Shown: piece after piece, positions 36,047 through 43,913 of the stretch
Layout of the letters: every line of letters begins with the position of its first letter
Position numbering within the stretch: the first letter of the stretch is position 1
Assembly: GCF_010093445.1 (NCBI RefSeq)
Contig: NZ_PDWW01000009.1
Coordinates: 1 to 64,000, forward strand
Length of the DNA: 64,000 nucleotides
Source of the DNA: Pseudoxanthomonas japonensis
GTDB taxonomy: Bacteria > Pseudomonadota > Gammaproteobacteria > Xanthomonadales > Xanthomonadaceae
Direction of reading: 5' to 3'
The notes under the pieces: generated by a model
Database searches by the model: none
What the model was told of the DNA's origin: nothing
What the model saw: the letters and a program-made list of their open reading frames with translations, nothing else
Translations under genes and position numbers: made by a program

Positions 36047-36466
36047 TCAGGCGCGACGCTGCGCGAACCAGCGGCGAACCGAAGGAAGGAACAGCATCGC
36101 GCCAACGGCGATCCGCAGGATCCCGGCCGCCACGGCGGGCCACTGCGCGATCGAGACACCCCGCCAGAGCAGCCGCCCGAGCAGGAATGCCGCGATCACC
36201 GTCGTCAGCACCAGCCACACCCTGGCCCACGGCTGCTTTCGCCACAGCGCGACCGACATCGCCACGCCGTAAAGGCCGATGACCACCATCGAGGGCGTGA
36301 AGAGTTCGAACTGCGCCATGGGCGTGGCATACAGCGGAAGGATCTCGAGCGCCAGATGCGCGAGGTAACACGCGATGATCGCCAACATCGCGGGCGGCAT
36401 GGAGGTGCCGTCAGGCGCGGGAAGCGATGCGCGTGGCGCTTCGTAGGGATTGGATGCGTCGCTCAC
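36047..36466 (-). CDS. Four-helix membrane protein of unknown function
   Basis: 139 residues. It begins SDASNPYEAPRASLPAP, the NPYEAP-type N-terminus common in small Xanthomonad membrane proteins, followed by four hydrophobic helices (AMLAIIACYLAHLALEILPLY; PSMVVIGLYGVAMSVAL; ARVWLVLTTVIAAFLLG; IAVGAMLFLPSV). Function unknown. Confidence 0.75.
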   Translation of the reverse strand: MSDASNPYEAPRASLPAPDGTSMPPAMLAIIACYLAHLALEILPLYATPMAQFELFTPSMVVIGLYGVAMSVALWRKQPWARVWLVLTTVIAAFLLGRLLWRGVSIAQWPAVAAGILRIAVGAMLFLPSVRRWFAQRRA

Positions 36467-36517
36467 GATGGCGCCTGCATGGACGTGGGGTTCATCGACA
36501 GTGCTTCGGATACCAAG

Positions 36518-36664
36518 CGTAGCCCGGATAAGGCCGCAGGCCGCATCCGGGGCCGGACGGTCGACTGGCCGGCGGGAACGCTGCGCCTGCGCGGGCTGCG
36601 TCGCTCGATCCGACGCGCCCCTGTGCGGAGGGTGCGCGATGGCGGGCTTGAGCCCGCCCTACGG
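36518..36664. repeat. Half-copy of RAYT-linked repeat (R2) and a GGCGGGCTTGAGCCCGCC palindrome
   Basis: 36518-36552 carries CGTAGCCCGGATAAGGCCGCAGG..., one arm of the R2 element. 36637-36664 carries GATGGCGGGCTTGAGCCCGCCCTACGG, a short palindrome repeated at 38231-38259 and, in opposite orientation, at 38852-38875. They fill most of the 270-bp gap between the membrane gene and the aminopeptidase. Confidence 0.7.
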
Positions 36665-36737
36665 CGACGTGGTGGCGCCGAGGAAGTGGTAGCGTGGCGG
36701 TCGTAATGCTGCGGGCCGGCATCCGGGGGAGGCGACG

Positions 36738-38183
36738 ATGAAACTGTTCTGGCTGGGGCCGATCATGCTGCTGCTCGTGCTGGTCAGCGCGGGACTGTTG
36801 CGGTCGGACACGCGGCGCGCGACACACGCCGCGGCGGTACGCACGCAGGCCGTGTCTTTCGTGATCCGTTCGTCTGCGCCGCATGCCGTGGATCCCGCGG
36901 ATGCGCCTTCCCCGATTCGTGCTGGAACCGGCATGACGATCGCCGCGCCCGCGGCGGCGGCACCCTCGCCCGCCGACCCGTTCGCGCCGGTGTACCTCGT
37001 GACCTCGCAGGCCACCTGGCAGGGCATCCGTGGGCTGACGCGCCAGGCCGTCGCGCGTCGCGACAGTGCGGGCATGCCGCTGGTGATCGCCGAATCGCGC
37101 GCGGACAGGCTGGGCGAGATCAGCCACTACGTGCACGTCAACGAGAAGCGCTGCGGCGGTTACTTCGCTTTCTCCACCCGCGCGCGGGCCGAGGCCTTCG
37201 TGCAGGCCGACCGCGCGAAGCAGGCGATGGCGAAAACGATGCTCGCGGGCTACACGCTCGACAACCAGGCCACGGTCAACCGCTGGTTGCCGCAGGTGCA
37301 GGAGCGACGCCTCTACGACACCATCAACCACCTCTCCAGTTACCAGAACCGCTATTTCGCCAGCAGCCATGGCAGGACCTCGGCCGACTGGATCCGCAAC
37401 CACTGGCAATCGCTGGCCGCTGGCCGCAGCGACGTCACCACCGAGCTGTTCACCGCCTGCACCAACTGCAGCACGCAACCCTCGGTCATCCTGACCATCC
37501 GCGGCTGGGACCTGCCGAATGAAGTCGTCGTGCTGGGCGCGCACCTGGATTCGATCAACGCCAGCAATCCGTACGACCCCAACCAGCATGCACCCGGCGC
37601 CGACGACGATGCCTCGGGCATCGCCACGCTCACCGAGACGCTGCGCATCGCGCTGGCCGACGGCTGGCAGCCGCGGCGTACGGTGAAGTTCATGGGCTAT
37701 GCCGCCGAGGAAGTCGGCCTGCGCGGCTCCAATGCCATCGCGCAGTCGTTCCGCGCCAGCGGCGTCAACGTGGTCAGCGTGCTGCAGGTGGACATGACCA
37801 ACTACAAGGCGGGCGCGACCAGCGACATGAAGCTGATCAGCGACTACTCCAACACCGACCTGAAGACCTTCTTCGTCACCCTGTTCGACACCTACCTGGC
37901 GCCGATGGGCCTGACGCGCAGCGCCACCGCATGCGGATACGCCTGCTCGGACCACGCGTCGTGGACGAACGCGGGATATCCCGCGGCGATGATGTTCGAA
38001 GGCGGCAGCCCGAGCGGCAGCTTCCCCTACATCCACACGTCCTACGACACGCTGGCCACGATGGGCGAGTCCGCGCAGCACAGCGTCAAGTTCACCCAGT
38101 TCGCCCTGGCCTACCTGGGCGAGACTGCGAAGACGCGCGGCAAGGTCACGGGCGGGCCGGCGCAGATGCGGGTGAGGGAGTGA
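36738..38183 (+). CDS. Secreted M28-family aminopeptidase (leucyl aminopeptidase type)
   Basis: 481 residues. An N-terminal signal anchor (LFWLGPIMLLLVLVSAGLL) and a propeptide-like segment of about 190 residues precede the M28 catalytic domain. Zinc ligands and catalytic residues are in order: GAHLDS (His), APGADDDASG (Asp), GYAAEEVGLRG (Glu-Glu), LQVDMTN (Asp) and YIHTSYDTL (His). Paired cysteines ACTNCSTQ and ACGYACSDH are as in Vibrio/Aeromonas secreted aminopeptidases. It removes N-terminal residues from peptides outside the cytoplasm. Confidence 0.9.
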   Translation: MKLFWLGPIMLLLVLVSAGLLRSDTRRATHAAAVRTQAVSFVIRSSAPHAVDPADAPSPIRAGTGMTIAAPAAAAPSPADPFAPVYLVTSQATWQGIRGLTRQAVARRDSAGMPLVIAESRADRLGEISHYVHVNEKRCGGYFAFSTRARAEAFVQADRAKQAMAKTMLAGYTLDNQATVNRWLPQVQERRLYDTINHLSSYQNRYFASSHGRTSADWIRNHWQSLAAGRSDVTTELFTACTNCSTQPSVILTIRGWDLPNEVVVLGAHLDSINASNPYDPNQHAPGADDDASGIATLTETLRIALADGWQPRRTVKFMGYAAEEVGLRGSNAIAQSFRASGVNVVSVLQVDMTNYKAGATSDMKLISDYSNTDLKTFFVTLFDTYLAPMGLTRSATACGYACSDHASWTNAGYPAAMMFEGGSPSGSFPYIHTSYDTLATMGESAQHSVKFTQFALAYLGETAKTRGKVTGGPAQMRVRE

Positions 38184-38189
38184 CATCGC

Positions 38190-38259
38190 GGGATGGGCCT
38201 TGGCCCACCGTGCGGGATGGCCGATGGTGCGCGATGGCGGGCTTGAGCCCGCCCTACGG
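38190..38259. repeat. Two short palindromes after the aminopeptidase
   Basis: GGATGGGCCTTGGCCCACC (38190-38209) and GATGGCGGGCTTGAGCCCGCC (38231-38255) are perfect small hairpins. Copies occur at 40585-40612 and 36637-36664 respectively. They may terminate or stabilise the aminopeptidase transcript. Confidence 0.65.
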
Positions 38260-38273
38260 ATCTGGAGACCGAC

Positions 38274-38855
38274 ATGAGACATGCATTCGCGAACATCGCG
38301 TTCACCCCGGCCGTCCGCGACGCGCAGGCACGCGACGGCAGCCGCGCGCAGTACGCCCGCGCCTTCGAGTCCGGCGACGAGGTGCGCAATGCCGAGCTTG
38401 GCCCGGACGAGGCGGCCTTCATCCACGCGCAGCGCAGCTTCTACATGGCGACGGTGTCGGAAACGGGCTGGCCGTACGTGCAGCATCGCGGCGGCGCGGC
38501 GGGCTTCCTGCGCGTGGTCGATGCGAAGACGCTGACGTTCACCGACCTGCCCGGCAACCGGCAGTTCATCAGCGTGGGCAACGTGGCCAACGACGACCGC
38601 GTGGCGTTGATCCTGATGGATTACACGCACCGGCAACGGTTGAAGCTGCTGGGCCGGCTGAGCGTGGAAGAGTCACCGGGCGAGGCGCGCACCGAACGCA
38701 CCATGACGATCCACGTGGACGCCTTCGACTGGAACTGCCCGAAGTACATCCCGGTGCGCTTCGAAGCCGAGGACGTGCAGCGCGCCCTGGCCGAGCGCGA
38801 TGCGCGCATCGCCGAGTTGGAAGCGCAACTGGCCGCGTTGCGCCGTTCGTCGTAG
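38274..38855 (+). CDS. Pyridoxamine 5'-phosphate oxidase-like (split-barrel FMN-binding) protein
   Basis: 193 residues. FIHAQRSFYMATVSETGWPYVQHRGGAAGFLRVVDAKTLTFTDLPGNRQFISVGNVANDDRVALILMDY is the FMN-binding split barrel of the PNPOx-like family; the C-terminus is a coiled coil (ALAERDARIAELEAQLAAL). Relatives reduce flavins or act as general-stress FMN proteins. The coiled-coil tail is long for the family. The TAG stop merges with a GGGCGGGCTCAAGCCCGCC palindrome. Confidence 0.85.
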   Translation: MRHAFANIAFTPAVRDAQARDGSRAQYARAFESGDEVRNAELGPDEAAFIHAQRSFYMATVSETGWPYVQHRGGAAGFLRVVDAKTLTFTDLPGNRQFISVGNVANDDRVALILMDYTHRQRLKLLGRLSVEESPGEARTERTMTIHVDAFDWNCPKYIPVRFEAEDVQRALAERDARIAELEAQLAALRRSS

Positions 38856-38875
38856 GGCGGGCTCAAGCCCGCCGA
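38852..38875. repeat. Palindrome GGCGGGCTCAAGCCCGCC at gene end
   Basis: Overlaps the stop codon of the preceding gene and could act as its terminator. Same family as 36637 and 38231, opposite orientation. Confidence 0.65.
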
Positions 38876-38914
38876 CTGATGGGTACCGATCGCGTGCAAT
38901 GGCTGGCCGCGCCA

Positions 38915-39005
38915 CGTAGCACGGGTAAGGCCACAGGCCGCACCCGGGGTCTCGGACACGCTCCGTGCAAGGCACCCCGGGCGCGCTGCGCTTACCCGGG
39001 CTACG
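38915..39005. repeat. R2 (REP-like) palindromic element, left of RAYT
   Basis: About 91 bp: CGTAGCACGGGTAAGGCCACAGG ... CGCGCTGCGCTTACCCGGGCTACGC. The two arms pair as an imperfect palindrome. The copy right of the RAYT (39565-39655) has the same orientation, and further copies are at 43368-43458 and, in half, at 36518-36552. Confidence 0.8.
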
Positions 39006-39042
39006 CATGTTTGCTGAACCCGCATCAGGGTCCGATACTCGC

Positions 39043-39543
39043 TTACCGTTCGCCCCACCGACCCGCGACATCACGATCTGCCGCCCACTCACGCGACAGC
39101 CATCCCCGCGCCACGTAACGATGGAAGCTGGAATGCGGCCAGGCCGCTACCGTCTCGACCAGCCCATGCTTGAGAGGATTGATGTGCACGTAGTCGACCA
39201 GCGCCTGCAGCTCTTCCTCGTCGCGAACGGTTCGCTCCCAGTAGCGCGACTGCCAGGGTGACGGCGCCCCGGCGGGAACAACCCGCCGCGTGAACCCCTT
39301 CTTGATGTCCTGCCACAGCCGCGGATAGTTGGAGGTCGCGTCCGTCATGCGGATCACGGCATGCAGGTGGTCCGGCAGAACGACGGCGGCGATCACCACA
39401 TGCGGTATGCGTCTGGCGGCAACACGCCACGCGGCACGCAACGCATCGATCTCGCGAACGAGCAGATCACTCCTGCGGTCCCGCAACGTGACCGTGAAGA
39501 AGTACGTTGCGCCTGCAATCCGATTGCGGCGATACCTGACCAT
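39043..39543 (-). CDS. REP-associated tyrosine transposase (RAYT, Y1/IS200-like)
   Basis: 166 residues. The start MVRYRRNRIAGATYFFTVTLRDRR, the HUH-type motif LPDHLHAVIR (His59, His61), a basic segment YPRLWQDIKKGFTRR, the box WQSRYWERTVRDEEEL, and catalytic Tyr118 in VDYVHINPLKHGLV all fit RAYTs. These single-strand endonucleases are thought to mobilise the REP palindromes that flank them. Here the gene lies between two R2 elements, with no IS200 ends. Full length and apparently intact. Confidence 0.92.
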   Translation of the reverse strand: MVRYRRNRIAGATYFFTVTLRDRRSDLLVREIDALRAAWRVAARRIPHVVIAAVVLPDHLHAVIRMTDATSNYPRLWQDIKKGFTRRVVPAGAPSPWQSRYWERTVRDEEELQALVDYVHINPLKHGLVETVAAWPHSSFHRYVARGWLSREWAADRDVAGRWGER

Positions 39544-39564
39544 GCCGCGACCATAACGGAAACC

Positions 39565-39655
39565 CGTAGCCCGGGTAAGGCCGCAGGCCGCACCCGGGGA
39601 TCGGAAGCATTCCGGGTAAAGCAACCCGGGTGCGCTGCGCTTACCCGGGCTACGC
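39565..39655. repeat. R2 (REP-like) palindromic element, right of RAYT
   Basis: CGTAGCCCGGGTAAGGCCGCAGGCCGC...GTGCGCTGCGCTTACCCGGGCTACGC, the best-conserved copy in the window. Starts 22 bp upstream of the RAYT start codon. The arms GTAGCCCGGGTAAG and CTTACCCGGGCTAC are perfect inverted repeats. Confidence 0.85.
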
Positions 39656-39671
39656 GAATACGTCGCGCGGC

Positions 39672-40025
39672 TCAGGTCCCCAGCAATTCCACGTCGAACT
39701 TCAGGGTGGCGTTGGGCGGGATGACGCCGCCGGCGCCGCGCGCGCCGTAGCCGAGGCTGGCGGGAATGATGAGGGTGCGCTGGCCGCCCACCTTCATGCC
39801 CTGCACGCCTTCGTCCCAGCCCTTGATGACCATGCCGCCGCCGAGGGGAAAAATGAAGGGTTCGTCGCGGTCCTTGCTGGAATCGAACTTGGCGCCCTGC
39901 GCGCCGTTCTCGTACAGCCAGCCGGTGTAGTGCACGGTGACGTTGCTGCCGGGCTTGGCCTCGATGCCGCTGCCGACGACGGTGTCTTCGAACTGCAGGC
40001 CGGAGGCGGTGGTGGTGAAGGGCAT
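39672..40025 (-). CDS. FKBP-type peptidyl-prolyl cis-trans isomerase
   Basis: 117 residues, a single FKBP domain. VTVHYTGWLYENGAQGAKFDSSKDRDEPFIFPLGGGMVIKGWDEGVQGMKVGGQRTLIIPASLGYGARGAGGVIPPNATLKFDVELL keeps nearly all active-site aromatics (Tyr, Phe, Trp, Tyr). No signal peptide, so it should act in the cytoplasm on prolyl bonds. The start MPFTTTASGLQFED is typical. Confidence 0.95.
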   Translation of the reverse strand: MPFTTTASGLQFEDTVVGSGIEAKPGSNVTVHYTGWLYENGAQGAKFDSSKDRDEPFIFPLGGGMVIKGWDEGVQGMKVGGQRTLIIPASLGYGARGAGGVIPPNATLKFDVELLGT

Positions 40026-40111
40026 GGGGTGTTCCTTGAGGATGAGGGATTCGTGGTGGGTAGTCTATCGCCCGTGCGGCAGGGTGCGCTGCGCTTGTCC
40101 GGGCGGCCGCG

Positions 40112-40495
40112 TTACGCGTCGCACTCGCCCACGCGCTTTCCGTCCTTGCGGACGTAGGTGGAATCCGAGCCCGTCTTGTCGCTATGGAGTTGCAGCACGT
40201 CGCGCGTGGCGGTGAAGGTCAGCGTGATGGGAATGGCGCGGCCGTTGGCATTGGCCAGCAGTTCGACACGCTGTTCGCGCACGCGGTAGACGGTCTCGAT
40301 GTTGCCCTTCTCGCGCAGCACCCAGCCGGTGCCATCCGGCTCGAAGCGCAACGTGTCCTTCGCGCTCTTGTCCGGGTCCTTGCAGAGCATCCAGTCGCCA
40401 ACCAGCCAGGCGTTGGGCGTAGCGGCGGGCACGGTGGCCATGGCAGGCATGGCGATCACGCCCAGCAGGGCGGCGGCGATGAGGGATCGCGGCAT
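40112..40495 (-). CDS. Exported small protein of unknown function
   Basis: 127 residues. Signal peptide MPRSLIAAALLGVIAMPAMA, then a beta-rich mature part (WLVGDWMLCKDPDKSAKDTLRFEPDGTGWVLRE...VELLANANGRAIPITLTF) with two cysteines. It resembles other small exported lipocalin-like proteins of this group. It is transcribed towards the FKBP gene. Confidence 0.75.
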   Translation of the reverse strand: MPRSLIAAALLGVIAMPAMATVPAATPNAWLVGDWMLCKDPDKSAKDTLRFEPDGTGWVLREKGNIETVYRVREQRVELLANANGRAIPITLTFTATRDVLQLHSDKTGSDSTYVRKDGKRVGECDA

Positions 40496-40584
40496 GGGAC
40501 AGTCCTTGTGGATGGTCCCGGCATGATCGGTTACAGGGCAGCAGGATGGGAAGCGCAGGACTTACGGCGACGGATGCCGTCCGC

Positions 40585-40612
40585 GTAGGGTGGGCCTTGG
40601 CCCACCGCGCGG
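40585..40612. repeat. GTGGGCCTTGGCCCAC palindrome
   Basis: CGTAGGGTGGGCCTTGGCCCACC. A copy of the hairpin seen at 38190. It marks the left border of the accessory region. Confidence 0.6.
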
Positions 40613-40699
40613 GCTAAGGTCCATGATCGCGGGATAGAGCCCGCGCGACCGGTCCGCTATATTCGAACGTGCTCGAAGGGGCATAGAACAGGGGGATAG

Positions 40700-41584
40700 G
40701 TGCTTCGCCACGACTTCGTCGCTGATCTGGAACGGATCGCTCCACATATCGGAACCACCCTGCACTGGCCGCGAGAGTCCGACGTCTTGTCGCATGACGG
40801 ACTCGCGGATCTCGGGAAAGCACTTGATGAAGCGCTTGTCTTGGTCCAACGCCAAGCGCGCAAGCTGCTGGATGCTCACTTGCTGGACGTTCCAGACAGT
40901 CCTCTTCTTGGCCGGATATCGCTGTTTCGCGCGATCGGCATGATCCGCCAGGAGACCATACATACGGGCACGCTGTCGTGGCTGATTGATCCCAGGCAGC
41001 CGCATGGCTTTGAGTCGGCGCTCTGCCAAGCCTTCGTTCGCGCGATCAATGTCTCCGGCGAACAGGATCCCGCCAGCTCCCTCAAAAGCCTGATCCTTGA
41101 CCCATCCTCTCGAGTCACGAACGTCGCATCCGAGTTCTGGTTATCAAGTGACTGCAGGATGGATGTCCTGATCGAAGGACATGCCAAGAACGGGACCCGC
41201 TGGGCAGTGGTGGTTGAAGCGAAGGTGGACGCGGAGGAGCAGAAAGATCAGCTCCTGAATTACGACCGCGCATTGGAACGTCGCGCAAGGCAGGGGTGGT
41301 CGGATGTCCAGGTCCTCCGTGTATTCCTCAGCGAAGACGGCCGATCCGGAAAGTCGTCTGCGCTTGGGTCCGCATGGGCACGAATGAGCTACCTGGACAT
41401 CGCGAGGGAGTTCCTGGCGACCTACCGCGGACTCGGACAAAGCGAGGGGCATGCGTTCCTGCGCATCTACCTGTCAGGGCTCCTGGAGGAGCTCTGCGGG
41501 ATCTCTTGCGGGGCGGACCTGATCGACCTGCTAGCAAAGAACAACGCCGTTGATATCGAGCGGCTACTGACGGAGCGCAAATGA
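40700..41584 (+). CDS. PD-(D/E)XK nuclease-superfamily protein (PDDEXK_4-like)
   Basis: 294 residues, GTG start supported by AGGGGG upstream. The N-terminal half contains HTGTLSWLIDPRQPHGFESALCQAF, typical of the PDDEXK_4-like group. The nuclease core is SSDCRMDVLIEG (Asp155) ... WAVVVEAKVDAEEQKDQLLNYDRAL with Glu173-x-Lys175 and the following Gln184/Tyr. These residues match PD-(D/E)XK. Its stop overlaps the start of the next gene as ATGA, so the two are coupled. Such stand-alone nucleases are frequent in phage-defence loci; the role here is inferred. Confidence 0.8.
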   Translation: MLRHDFVADLERIAPHIGTTLHWPRESDVLSHDGLADLGKALDEALVLVQRQARKLLDAHLLDVPDSPLLGRISLFRAIGMIRQETIHTGTLSWLIDPRQPHGFESALCQAFVRAINVSGEQDPASSLKSLILDPSSRVTNVASEFWLSSDCRMDVLIEGHAKNGTRWAVVVEAKVDAEEQKDQLLNYDRALERRARQGWSDVQVLRVFLSEDGRSGKSSALGSAWARMSYLDIAREFLATYRGLGQSEGHAFLRIYLSGLLEELCGISCGADLIDLLAKNNAVDIERLLTERK

Positions 41585-42219
41585 CCGATTCGATAGCCTT
41601 GGGCTTCTGGGCCAAACACTGCTGGGCGATGGAACTGCTGAACGTGGAGGAGGACGATGATCTTCCGGAAGAGCTGAAATCCATTCGTTCGAACGAACGA
41701 TTCGGAGACATGGTGAATGAGGTGATCACCTCCGCAGAGCGGGACGCGCTGCTTCTCCTTGGCGGCATCCAGCACGACATCGAGGCTGAACTCTGCCGGA
41801 AAGGAAGTCCGTTCAAAGTAATGCGGAAGCGATCCAGCGATCCATGGCAACTGAATCTGCATTTTCAGCCCCGCCGGGGAGGAAAGGATTCCTTCAAGGC
41901 AGAGGTTGGCGCGCGTATCTACGAGTCCAGCGAAAGGAACATGAAGCTGGCCGTCTGGATATGGGCCAAGGGCGGCAGAAGCGCTGAGAAGACGTTCACC
42001 GAAATCCTGGCCGGGACTATCGAAGCCTCCATGGACAAGAACAATGGCTGGGCGAGCGGCGTGGCTTTTCTCTTCAATGAGCCGCTGGCAAGTCCCATGT
42101 TCGCCGGCATGGCCGAGGGTTCGGTTGACCTGCTGAAGGTTCGTGGAGCAGCCCGCGAAGCCCTCGCCAGGCAGGACAACGACCGATTGCTACGTCTCGT
42201 CAGGGAGCTCAGGAACTGA
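41581..42219 (+). CDS. Protein of unknown function, partner of the PD-(D/E)XK protein
   Basis: 212 residues, soluble. ALGFWAKHCWAMELLNVEEDDDLPEEL, LLLLGGIQHDIEAELC and MKLAVWIWAKGGRSAEKTFTEILAGTI stand out. It overlaps the nuclease gene by four bases and is presumably translated with it. Its 3' end overlaps the convergent ankyrin-type gene by about 30 bp. No family recognised. Confidence 0.75.
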   Translation: MTDSIALGFWAKHCWAMELLNVEEDDDLPEELKSIRSNERFGDMVNEVITSAERDALLLLGGIQHDIEAELCRKGSPFKVMRKRSSDPWQLNLHFQPRRGGKDSFKAEVGARIYESSERNMKLAVWIWAKGGRSAEKTFTEILAGTIEASMDKNNGWASGVAFLFNEPLASPMFAGMAEGSVDLLKVRGAAREALARQDNDRLLRLVRELRN

Positions 42220-42486
42220 TTGCCTGCGCTCCCTCCTCGTTGCCCCAAGTAGCTCAAGAATCTCCGTTCGCCCCCATTTCTCCGCCAGTTCCAGGGGCGT
42301 GTGATAGCCCTCGTTGTCGAAGGTGCATGCGTCCGTCGGAGCTCCCTTTCCGAGTGCGGAACGGGCACCTTCGATGTCTCCGCGGCGAATCGCCAGGTTG
42401 AGCTCATCGACAGCCTCGGCAGCAAGCTTTGGTCGTCCAACGACTTCGTTCCGATTCTTTCTAAAGAAGTTGAACCAACGTTTCAT
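42190..42486 (-). CDS. Small ankyrin-repeat-like protein
   Basis: 98 residues. AVDELNLAIRRGDIEGARSALGKGAPTDACTFDNEGYHTPLELAEKWGRTEILELLGATRRERRQ contains roughly two ankyrin units (the TPLELAxxxGRTEILELL pattern). A basic N-terminus MKRWFNFFRKNRN may touch membranes or nucleic acid. The start is preceded by AGGAAAGATCGAT. Convergent overlap with the preceding plus-strand gene. Confidence 0.75.
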   Translation of the reverse strand: MKRWFNFFRKNRNEVVGRPKLAAEAVDELNLAIRRGDIEGARSALGKGAPTDACTFDNEGYHTPLELAEKWGRTEILELLGATRRERRQSVPELPDET

Positions 42487-42509
42487 ATCGATCTTTCCTG
42501 GTCGGCCAC

Positions 42510-43280
42510 TCAGCCAAGCAATGCCGTCCTGGCGATGCAATGGATGCTTCCGTCGTCCGCTTTGCTCACCCGGCGGCAGGTCTCCATGCGAGTCACCGCC
42601 GAGCGCGGGATGATGTCGGTCTTGTCGCCACGCAGCAGCACGCACATCTCGCTGCCGCATTGCATGACCAGCGCTGGCCGGGCGGATTCCGCTTCGGTGT
42701 ATCCCAGCACCCAGTTGCGTTCCAGCGTGGCGAGCTTGGACAGCGCGGCGCGCTCTTTCTCCGCATCATGCTTCGCTTTGGTCGAAGCAGGTTTTACGCC
42801 GAGATAGATCAGGCCGAAGGCGAACAGGAACAGCAGGAGGAAACCGAGCACACCCACCTGGAGATTCTCGAATCCGGCATCGACGGCATCGGCGAGCGCG
42901 CGATGTCGGGGTGCGACCTGCATTCGCCGATTCATCTCGACGAAGAACTTTCTGACTTTCCGGCCGATACCTGACAGGCGGGGAATGCCAAAGGTCCTGA
43001 TGCAGGCCACGATGAGAAGAGTCACGACGGACACGCCCGCGAACCACGCGACCCACGACGTGCGTCCGAGGATCGACAGGATGAGCACCAACGCGCCTTG
43101 GCGGATGTAATCCACGCTGGAATAGCCCAACAGGGCGTCGCTGATACCGAACTCGCCCCAGTAAGTATCCAGGTACGCCCATCCGGCGAAGTACAGCGCG
43201 GGCACGCCGATGACAGTGAGCTTGGCGGCCAGTTCGATGAGGTGTTGGGTCTTGGACCCGATGCTTGCCAGTGCAGCCAT
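42510..43280 (-). CDS. Membrane protein of unknown function
   Basis: 256 residues with three to four hydrophobic segments (LAAKLTVIGVPALYFAGWAYL; GALVLILSIL; WVAWFAGVSVVTLLIVACI; VGVLGFLLLFLFAFGLIYLG). The C-terminal soluble part, ERNWVLGYTEAESARPALVMQCGSEMCVLLRGDKTDIIPRSAVTRMETC, has several cysteines and the look of a small sensor domain. Lies just upstream of the ankyrin gene (23 bp) and may be its operon partner. No family recognised. Confidence 0.75.
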   Translation of the reverse strand: MAALASIGSKTQHLIELAAKLTVIGVPALYFAGWAYLDTYWGEFGISDALLGYSSVDYIRQGALVLILSILGRTSWVAWFAGVSVVTLLIVACIRTFGIPRLSGIGRKVRKFFVEMNRRMQVAPRHRALADAVDAGFENLQVGVLGFLLLFLFAFGLIYLGVKPASTKAKHDAEKERAALSKLATLERNWVLGYTEAESARPALVMQCGSEMCVLLRGDKTDIIPRSAVTRMETCRRVSKADDGSIHCIARTALLG

Positions 43281-43367
43281 CCCCGACGCTCCTTGTGGTT
43301 ATCCCCTGCCGCGAACTATGCCACCAGTGGCCAGCGGAGCACCGATGGAAATGGCACCACCCGGGAA

Positions 43368-43458
43368 CGTGGCCCGGGTAAGGCCAAAGGCTGCACCCGG
43401 GGCACGGACGGGTCACGTGGCAGGCGTCCCGGGTGCGCTGCGCTTAGCCGGGCTACGC
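43368..43458. repeat. R2 (REP-like) palindromic element
   Basis: CGTGGCCCGGGTAAGGCCAAAGG...CGGGTGCGCTGCGCTTAGCCGGGCTACGC, about 91 bp, same layout as the two copies around the RAYT but with more mismatches. Confidence 0.75.
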
Positions 43459-43460
43459 GT

Positions 43461-43862
43461 CTACGCGCGCTCGTCCGGCACCAGGGTGATGTTCGGGTGT
43501 GCGGCGATGATCTCCAGCACGATGTCGAAGTAGGTCTGTCCGCGGCCGGCGTCCAGGGCATCGAGTGCGCGTTGGAAGTGTGCGCTGTTGAAGCGTTCGG
43601 GCTGCGCCAGTTTGGCGAGCAGGTATTGCCGTGTGGTGTCGACGCCGAGTGCGTCGCGGCTGGCGGCGAAGTTGGTCCAGACGAGCGTTACCGGGGCAGC
43701 GCCATCGAGTGCGCCGTAGCCGCCGTAGAGCATGTCGTCGAGGGCATCCAGGCTGGGGCCGAGCGTCCAGTCGACGCCGGTCATGAAGACGCGGTTGATC
43801 TCGTCGTAGAAGGACGGGATGTCGCGGATGCGGGCGCCGTCGAGGGTGAGGGTGTGGGGCAT
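43461..43862 (-). CDS. Barstar-like (ribonuclease inhibitor) protein
   Basis: 133 residues. HTLTLDGARIRDIPSFYDEINRVFMTGVDWTLGPSLDALDDMLYGGYGAL matches the barstar family, including the Asp-rich LDALDDML helix that inserts into barnase-type active sites. A longer C-terminal part (RFNSAHFQRALDALDAGRGQTYFDIVLEII) extends it beyond the 90-residue classical barstar. No barnase-type gene was found near it, so its target is unknown. Confidence 0.85.
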   Translation of the reverse strand: MPHTLTLDGARIRDIPSFYDEINRVFMTGVDWTLGPSLDALDDMLYGGYGALDGAAPVTLVWTNFAASRDALGVDTTRQYLLAKLAQPERFNSAHFQRALDALDAGRGQTYFDIVLEIIAAHPNITLVPDERA

Positions 43863-43913
43863 GGGGGTCGTTCCCGAGGCGAGGAGTTCACGCGCCCACC
43901 CCACCCTACCGCA

